Source of the DNA: Hemibagrus wyckioides
Lineage: Eukaryota; Chordata; Actinopteri; Siluriformes; Bagridae
Length of the DNA: 64,000 nt
Direction: 5' to 3'
Assembly: GCF_019097595.1 (NCBI RefSeq)
Contig: NC_080714.1
Span: 6,449,259-6,513,258 of the forward strand
Part shown: positions 57,478-64,000 of the stretch, piece by piece
Layout of the letters: every line of letters begins with the position of its first letter
Numbering within the stretch: position 1 is the stretch's first letter
Notes under the pieces: model-generated
Database searches by the model: none
What the model was told of the DNA's origin: nothing
Seen by the model: only the letters and a program-made list of their open reading frames with translations
Translations under genes and position numbers: made by a program

Positions 57478-58230
57478 CTCTGTGCCTGTCACTAACAGTG
57501 AAGGAGGTGTGGCCTGTGTATCTGTCATTAACAGTGAAGGAGGTGTGGCCTGTGTATCTGTCATTAACAGTGAAGGAGGTGTGGCCTGTGTATCTGTCAT
57601 TAACAGTGAAGTAGGTCTGGCCTGTGTATCTGTCATTAACAGTGAAGGAGGTGTGGCCTGTGTATTTGTCATTAACAGTGAAGGAGGTGTGGCCTATGTA
57701 TCTGTCATTAACAGTGAAGGAGTTGTGGCCTGTGTATCTGTCATTTACAATGAAGGAGGTGTGGCCTGTGTATCAGTCATTTACAGTGAAAGAGGTGTGG
57801 CCTGTGTATCTGTCATTTACAGTGAAGGAGGTGTGGCCTGTGTATCAGTCATTTACAGTGAAAGAGGTGTGGCCTGTGTATCTGTCATTTACATTGAAGG
57901 CGGTGTGGCCTGTGTCAGTCACAGTAGTGAAGTTTCTTAGTCTGTTTAACCTAGAGAAGGAGGTGTGGCCTTCAGTTCCAGTGAAGAAGGGGTAGACTCT
58001 ACGGCTATCAGTCACAGTGAAGGGGTGTGGCCTCTGTATCTGTCATTCAGTGCGAAAGAGCTGTGGCCTCTGTATCTGTCCATCACAGTAGTGGACGTGC
58101 GGTTTCTTAGACTATCTAACCTAGAGAAGGAGGTGTGGTCTTCAGTCCCAGTAAAGATCAGACTCTACGGCTGTCAGTCACAGCGAAGGAGGTGTGGCCT
58201 TTGTGTCTCTCAGTCACTTGTAATGTAGCC
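57478..58230. repeat. 36-bp minisatellite
   Basis: About 20 copies of a 36-bp unit containing GTGAAGGAGGTGTGGCCTGT and GTATCTGTCATTAACA. The right half is more diverged, with longer intervening pieces. A 155-codon open frame of 12-residue repeats results. Confidence 0.93.
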
Positions 58231-58289
58231 ATGGCCTTCCACTCCTCAAAGCTAAAACTCTTAAAACTACTACACTACTTGTATAACAG

Positions 58290-58402
58290 CATGATGCCCA
58301 GTGATAGACTGGCATTCCATCAAGGGTGTATTCCCACCTCACGCCCAAGTTTCCTGGGACGAGCTCCAGATGCATTGCAACCCTGACCAGGATACAACAC
58401 TA
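58290..58402. mobile_element. dispersed teleost repeat fragment
   Basis: GATAGACTGGCATTCCATCA, GGGTGTATTCCCACCTCACG and TGCAACCCTGACCAGGATA are landmarks of a very common fish repeat. Family not named. Confidence 0.6.
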
Positions 58403-59224
58403 ATTTAGATAAACAAATGAATGAAATATTTCCACAACAATGAATCATAATGCGTCACATAAAAACTCCTTCTTTAACGTATTAAAGAGGAATGATTACA
58501 TGATACACACACTTAAAAAAGTGTCTCACGAATAATAAATGCAATTTTCTACACAATTCTTTACATAAGTAGCAAGACTAATAGCAATAGTTGGACAAGC
58601 GATGAAATCTTCCGGATTATAAGAATCACAATGACGTATTAAATACTAAATATTGCATGATAAAATTAGAAATTAGACAGAAACATAGAGCTACTCCAGC
58701 CTTAGTTCTCCTCAGTGTTCACCCTGATGCTGACATTCAGTTTAGCCCAGTTCCACAATGCAGCTTGGAAAATATGCCACTAGTGAATAAAACAATGGCA
58801 CTCATACAGCACTGCTCAGCATATGGGTTTGTTTCCCGTTTTTCAGTCACACACTGACACACTTCGCTCGGAATTCCAGCAGATCAGGCTGTGCTGGCTG
58901 CCACAGTTCACATGAGGATATTAAAGTCTCATTTCTCAATAGACAAGATTGGAGATTTGAGCTGGAGTAAACATGCACAAAGGAAGTCATTAGAAACACA
59001 CATGGTAAGTGTTAGCAAGTGAAGGCGAACACAGAATGTGTGTGAATGCGGTGACAGGAGAGAAACCGGTACCTACTGTGAGATGAAGTTCCAGTGAAAC
59101 AGTTAGAGCGAGGAAGCGAGGGAGTGATAGAGGCAGGGAAAGACGCTGTTCTGTTTTGGGCTGGGGGCGTCTACTAATGGGCTGTGCTTCTGTGAGTCAG
59201 CCTGTGTGCAAACCAGAAACACAC

Positions 59225-59330
59225 ACACACACACACATACACCTCACAGGGCCTAACAAGTTGGGGGGCTCCATAATAGTTTCCATCCAACACACACACA
59301 CACACATACACACACACACACAGGCACAGA
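59225..59330. repeat. CA microsatellites
   Basis: CA runs at 59219-59241 and 59289-59323. Confidence 0.85.
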
Positions 59331-59564
59331 TGGAAATAATAGAAACTCCAGCATGTTCTCAGAGGCAACTCCCTCTTCTGTTTTAGAATCAGGAGAACAA
59401 ACCCATTTCCTCTCACTGTTTAAAAAGCATCGGCCTGGGTTTGATCTCTGTCACGTGGCCATACGGCTGGCACATCTGCCGAACGCACATCTGCCTTGTT
59501 AGAGCAAGCCTCGCTGTCCATCTTTACCAGATTAGCAGCCAGAAGAGGGTTTAATCAGTATGTT

Positions 59565-59850
59565 GATTCAGTCTTTCTTTCATTCAGATCCAGTAAGCAT
59601 TTTATCTGGATCAGGGTCGTGTGGTAGGGATACACTCACACGGGGGGGGGCACCGGTCCATCGACAGTCCATCGGACATCATCCAGACATGTATCAGAGT
59701 TAATTGTCTTAACAAATACACCACCTGGCATGTTTCATCCTCCATGAACAGAAACACCACGTAAACCACAACGACACATCACCTGACCTCAGGATCGAAC
59801 CTGGAACCTTGAAGCAGGGAGGCAGCAACGTTACCCACTGCACAACCCGG
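59565..59850 (-). mobile_element. Rex3-like repeat, diverged copy
   Basis: CATTCAGATCCAGTAAGCATTTTATCTGGATCAGGGTCGTG begins it and GGATCGAACCTGGAACC with a GCAGCAACGTTACCCACTGCACAACC end closes it, the layout of the family at 11600-11955. Confidence 0.5.
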
Positions 59851-60903
59851 TGCAGATTCTCATCTCTGATTGGTCAGAAGGTGTTGATTCAATTTTCTAT
59901 TTTCTATAGCAGCAGCTCTGACAGTAGTGCAGATTTATATTCATTTGTTCCTTTTAATACATTATCCTTTGCTTCTATAGTAACATCTCGTTTCCCAGGC
60001 ACTTGTAGGGTCATGACACATGAAGAATAATGAATAAGTAATAAAATAAATCATAAGAGGAATTTGCACTTCCTGGTTTCCTGGTAACAAAACAAACTGT
60101 GTTTTTGGTCTTAGTAACTGTTTATAGCCGCTATAACATAGGTATTCCATATCCAGAATTGTAACTATAAATGGTTAGAAGTAGAACATGTCAATTTTTA
60201 TTTTTTCTCATATGTAAATTCTCCATATCACACTCCATAGCTGCCAAACAAATCTACTTCCTGTAGATTAGGTCATAACGCACATAGTCCATGAGTTCTG
60301 CCTTGTTCTGAGTTTGCCACCGTTTTTTATCCTTTTTAACAGCGAAGCAAGACCAATTGTAAGAAGCTGATCTGCAGACTTGCAATATGACTTAAATCCG
60401 GCTAATAACTGGATTCAATTAAGTCAAGTGTAAAGGATTGTGGGTAAAATCGTGTCAGGACACAAACCAGATACACGAATCAGCGTGCACTTGAAACTTG
60501 TATGCAGTCAATGGAGATATTGCATACAGTGTATCTCTCTCTTTCTCACACACTCACAAACACACACATATATTCAGCTGGAAGAGATCAGTGTTTCTCT
60601 CACAGTTTCCATGCTCAGCTCCAGCTCCAGGCTGGCACGCTGGTTAACTGGCCCTTTCTGCTCCATTAATGTGCCTTCGCTATGCTCATCAACTGCCAAC
60701 AATCATTAATCTCATCTCAGTTCCTCTGCCTTTACAATCCTGACATATTGGAAGAAGGCCAAACATATGTCTCTAACTAAACATAGCGTCACTGTCAAAG
60801 CCTCTATGCAAGTCCCAACACCTAGATACATTATAAGATGTTCCACGAGACCGCATGTCCGTCTGCCAAAGGTGCCAAACAGATTTCTGACTGTAATACT
60901 CAC

Positions 60904-61085
60904 TCAAGCGTAGCAAATTCAGCTGACGAGCGGTAGGCGATGCAGGGAAAATGGAAACTCTCTGTGTAAACAGCATGAATCCTGCCCGTCCCTCTGCTTA
61001 TCAGGTGCTTAAAGCCGGACAGGCAGGTACTTTGCACCTGACGTGGGAAGAAACTTCTCAGGGAGGCTGGGTTATAAAATACCAT
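60904..61085 (-). other. exon-like open segment ending in a strong donor
   Basis: A minus-strand frame of 60 codons starting MVFYNPASLRSFF ends ...FATL plus two bases before GTGAGTATT, a near-consensus donor in phase 2, compatible with sorbs3 exon 3. The full reading continues only two codons past the donor before a stop. No homology. May be an upstream exon or chance. Confidence 0.2.
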
Positions 61086-61289
61086 CCAGGTAAATGTGAC
61101 ACGTGTCCTTAACTATGAACCTCATCACAGAGTTGAAGTGTAAATCAAATGACGCTGCCTTACAGAACAAGGACAGTCCAGTATATCTATCGTTATTGTT
61201 TTAATGCTTAGATATTTCTTCGTAAATATTTAAGATACACTCAGTTATACAACTTGCAATAAATAGAAAACCTGGCCGGCTTCTTTTTA

Positions 61290-61450
61290 TATTAAAAAAT
61301 ATTTTTTGTATAGCAATTTAAGCAGCTTTAAAGAAATATATATTGAGACAATAAATTATAAAAAAAAATTTCTTTAAATGTATCCCTAATGAACAAGCCA
61401 GAGGCGACTGTGAAGAGGAAAAACTCCCAGAAACGATGTTAGGAGGAAAT
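61290..61450 (+). mobile_element. dispersed teleost repeat, decayed third copy
   Basis: AAGCAGCTTTA, ATCCCTAATGAACAAGCCAGAGGCGACTGTG and AAAAACTCCC match the family at 29587-29840. Confidence 0.55.
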
Positions 61451-61499
61451 GAATAATGAATAAGAAATAGAATATTTGTTCAAAATCTATAAACACTAA

Positions 61500-61747
61500 T
61501 ATGGAACAGTGGTAGCTTAAGTGGTTAAGGCTCTGGGTTGTTGACCGGAGGATTGGGGTCCAAGCCCCCAGCCCCAGCACTGCCAAGCTGCCACTGTTGG
61601 ACCCTTGAGCAAGGCCCCCAACCCACTCTGCCCAAGGAGCACTGTATCATGGCTGACCCTGTGCTCTGACCTCAACTCCCAAGGATAGAATATGTGAAGA
61701 AAGAATCTCACTGTGCAGTAATGTATATGTGACAAATAAAGACAACC
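61500..61747 (+). mobile_element. tRNA-derived SINE, long copy
   Basis: GTGGTAGCTTAAGTGGTTAAG (A-box) and GGGGTCCAAGCCCCC (B-box) are followed by CTGCCACTGTTGGACCCTTG, CTGACCCTGTGCTCTGACC and a GTGACAAATAAAGAC tail. This is the best preserved SINE in the window. Confidence 0.82.
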
Positions 61748-61750
61748 TAA

Positions 61751-62075
61751 CTCACTCCCCACGTGCATCAATGAGCCTTGGCCATCCATGACCCTGTCGC
61801 CGGTTCACCACTGTTCCGTCCTTGGACCACTTTTGATAGATACTGACCACTGCAGACCGGGAACACCCCACAAGAGCTGCAGTTTTGGAGATGCTCTGAT
61901 CCAGTGGTCTAGCCATCACAATTTGGCCCTTGTCAAACTCGCTCAAATCCTTACACTTCTCCATTTTTCCTGCTTCTAACACATCAACTTTGAGGGCAAA
62001 ATGTTCACTTGCTGCCGAATATATCCCACCCACTAACAGGTGCCATGATAATCAGAGTTATTCACTTCACCCCTC
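61751..62075 (-). mobile_element. Tc1-like transposase fragment, copy E
   Basis: An uninterrupted minus-strand frame encodes [60 protein letters not shown] and [17 protein letters not shown]: the first helix-turn-helix domain of a Tc1-type transposase. The element stops before the second HTH and has lost both terminal repeats. It abuts the SINE at 61747. Confidence 0.85.
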
Positions 62076-62258
62076 ACTGCTCATACTGTTATGTATGTTA
62101 TATTTGTGAAGCTTTTTTAGTAATTCAGATGCTAATTTGTTTCTTGTTGCTGTGTCAGTACTTGGCAACAGGTTGTGACGTCGCATGGTGATAATGCTAG
62201 TGCAATTATAACAGCATTTAGGTGGAGAGAAAAGGTAATAAAAATAAACAGGGCTCAC

Positions 62259-62331
62259 CCGTGATGTTCAACGCCAAATGAACGAAAACACCAAACAGAA
62301 TAGAGATAACAGAGACAAATGTTAGAATCAT
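62259..62331 (-). other. exon-like segment encoding a hydrophobic N-terminus
   Basis: The minus strand encodes MILTFVSVISILFGVFVHLA then LNIT and one base before GTGAGCCC, a good donor in phase 1. The strongly hydrophobic core resembles a signal peptide, and phase-1 signal exons are typical of secreted and immunoglobulin-type proteins. I found no partner exon on this strand nearby, so this could be chance in T-rich sequence or a relic. Confidence 0.2.
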
Positions 62332-63738
62332 TGCAGCTCTATTGACTCTACGGAACAGAGACTCGGCTCAGCCAGCAGGTAATATACCAGATGATGAGAG
62401 CTGACAGTGGTATTAGCATGAACGTGGAAGCTGATCTGTTTGACCAGAGTGCACAGATGAGAAGGAGGTGAGAGAGCTGATTAGACTAAAGGACTATAGG
62501 GGCTTTCATACTGTTAGTTTAGTCTGAAACAGAGCACAGAAAAATGGGTAATGTGAGAGCTGTCATGTGGATCAGGAAGTACACCGTGGTACCGATCGTG
62601 AGACTGTGCTGTAGGATGTGATGGGAGTACACTTGCACCGGACCTGTGCTGCAATTCCCATGATCTTGAACGCAGCTCGTACTCAGGTCCACAATTGTTC
62701 AGGAAGTAAAGTGACATTATTAGTTCCAGAGAAACATTTTGGGACACAAAAGAGGTGAGGTGCCTTACTGCACATAACTGCACCAAAATAATTATATTAA
62801 AATATATAATACAGTAAGTCTTATTATGTTCTCCATGCATGATTGTAATGAGTAAGATGAACACCTACAGCACCTACAGAGTTCGTGCTCATTGTGAAAA
62901 CCCTTAAAGCTCCGCTGCATTCAGGTAAAGGTGGAGCGAGTTCATTATCAGCACCAATGTTGAAGTAATGAAGAAAACCAGGAATCAGTGTGAAAGTAGA
63001 ATGTCAGTGAATGGAGTCTTGGGTGCCATGTTCATTAGAAAGATGGATATTGTTAGAGGTTGATCAGGGTGGAGTGGATTTTTTTCCCCCTGCAAATGTT
63101 AAGAGAGACTGAAAAAACAAAGAGTTCTGGAGAAAGGGAGAAAGGAAAATAGCTTTTTTTGATCACTGCCATGCCAGGAACTCGCCATCAAATTGCCAAA
63201 TGAAACACAGCGTGAGCAGAAAACTACCAGGAAAGACAGAAAGAAAGAGAGAGTTTGGGAAGAAGAACACATATTCCCACTGTACTTGGTGTTAATATGA
63301 CTTCTCAGTTAAGAGCATAGAGAAATACTTTAATGTAAATACTCTCACAAACGCTAGAGTCTGCCACTGTCTTTTTCTCTCCCTTGTTGTTTTTGTCTGT
63401 CTTATCTGTGTCTCCGAATTTCTTTCTTCCTCTCCTCTTCCAGCTCTTCCTAGTCTGTCTCCTTCTCCCTTCGCACTTGTAGCCATTTAAAATAAACGCT
63501 AGCAACTGTGTCAGCAACATCTAAAGGTTAAATCCCTCATTTTTCTCATCTCCCCCAGCCTTTCCCTTTATTTTGCTTTTCCCTCCTCCTCTCCAGAGTC
63601 ACGCAACTGAGCTATTAACTGTTACTGTGTACTATTAACTGCGCTGACATGTATTGAAATAACTTTCAAGAAATTTTCTGGGGAGATATTTTCAAGCTAA
63701 ATGTTTGCCTTCAGAATGTTCACAATTTGATCGTAGTG

Positions 63739-63900
63739 GCTCAACTCGTAAGGTTCTTGGTTACTGATCAGATGGTTGAAGGTTCAAGCTGTTGAACAAG
63801 GCCCTTAACCCTTTCTGTTCCAGAGTGTGTTCCATCATGCCTGACCCTGTGCTCTGACCCCAACTTCCTACCAGCTGGGATATGTGACAGATACAGGCTT
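63739..63900 (+). mobile_element. tRNA-derived SINE, diverged copy
   Basis: TAGTGGCTCAACTCGTAAGG, GATGGTTGAAGGTTCAAGC, CAAGGCCCTTAACCC and CTGACCCTGTGCTCTGACCCC match the SINE at 61500-61747. Confidence 0.72.
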
Positions 63901-64000
63901 CTTCTTCAATTATCCTATTCTAAAATATGTATCTGTCGCCCTCTGCTGGTTACACCCACAATCCCACATACAAAATTCATATTCCTTCATATACCTTACT

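Larger units (their letters stand above)
55113..64000. other. upstream region, repeats and weak exon candidates
   Basis: Dominated by the 30-bp (55790-56610) and 36-bp (57478-58230) minisatellites, LINE and SINE fragments, and a Tc1-like fragment (61751-62075). Exon-like segments at 60904-61085 and 62259-62331 are listed separately. A donor-like CAGTAG|GTACCGG at about 59070 could end a noncoding exon. 56640-57470, 58410-59150 and 62870-63730 hold nothing I can name. Confidence 0.6.

Noticed and set aside
61500..61600. tRNA gene
   Set aside because: A- and B-box-like motifs are present but the cloverleaf is not kept and the downstream SINE body and tail are obvious.
62514..62864. 116-codon minus-strand frame and an overlapping frame ending in a hydrophobic segment (LTIGTTVYFLIHMTALTLPI)
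   Set aside because: Considered as a membrane protein 3' exon. The acceptor is unclear, the frame lacks a start, and no family was recognised.

Overview
This is a vertebrate, almost certainly teleost fish, genomic window. Exons are split by long AT-rich introns full of microsatellites, minisatellites, Tc1-like and hAT-like DNA elements, RTE-like LINE fragments and tRNA-derived SINEs. The repeat flavour recalls ostariophysan fish such as catfish, but I hold that species guess loosely. It holds no prokaryotic genes, CRISPR array, rRNA or recognisable tRNA gene, and I saw no wholly new biological system.

One protein-coding gene explains nearly all coding signal: a minus-strand orthologue of SORBS3 (vinexin), a cytoskeletal adaptor of the sorbin-homology (SoHo) plus triple-SH3 family. 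I rebuilt 21 coding exons between 4391 and 51718. Every junction is GT-AG, phases agree at all 20 junctions, and the sum is 2220 nt (739 aa plus stop). Order from the N-terminus: a short leader, a Ser/Pro-rich region with a 7-alanine run, the SoHo domain (about 146-187), a linker with an FDFEPG motif, a short charged helix (about 282-320), SH3-1 (402-455), SH3-2 (475-531), a Ser/Pro-rich linker, SH3-3 (685-735), and a C-terminus reading GNYVAPV. The inferred 3' UTR runs to a poly(A) signal near 2601. The first coding exon is the least certain part; further candidate 5' exons lie at 55.1, 60.9 and 62.3 kb.

Layout: 1-2585 lies downstream of the gene (Tc1-like, SINE and LINE remnants). 2586-11242 holds the 3' UTR, three SH3 domains and linkers, with a 21-bp minisatellite and a 116-bp hAT-like MITE in intron 20. 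11243-24544 holds middle exons, a 62-bp satellite, a CCAATCCT-rich minisatellite and a Tc1-derived MITE. 25926-32775 holds the SoHo region with a 24-nt microexon, a kilobase of TG-rich repeat against the SoHo exon donor, and an RTE insertion with target-site duplications. 32776-51666 is mostly two long introns. 51667-64000 holds first-exon candidates, a 535-bp polypurine tract, 30-bp and 36-bp minisatellites, two Tc1-like copies and SINEs.

The most useful observations are the complete exon model, the symmetric microexon, splice donors lying in or beside microsatellites, several insertions dated by intact target-site duplications, and a Tc1-derived MITE subfamily defined by a shared internal deletion.
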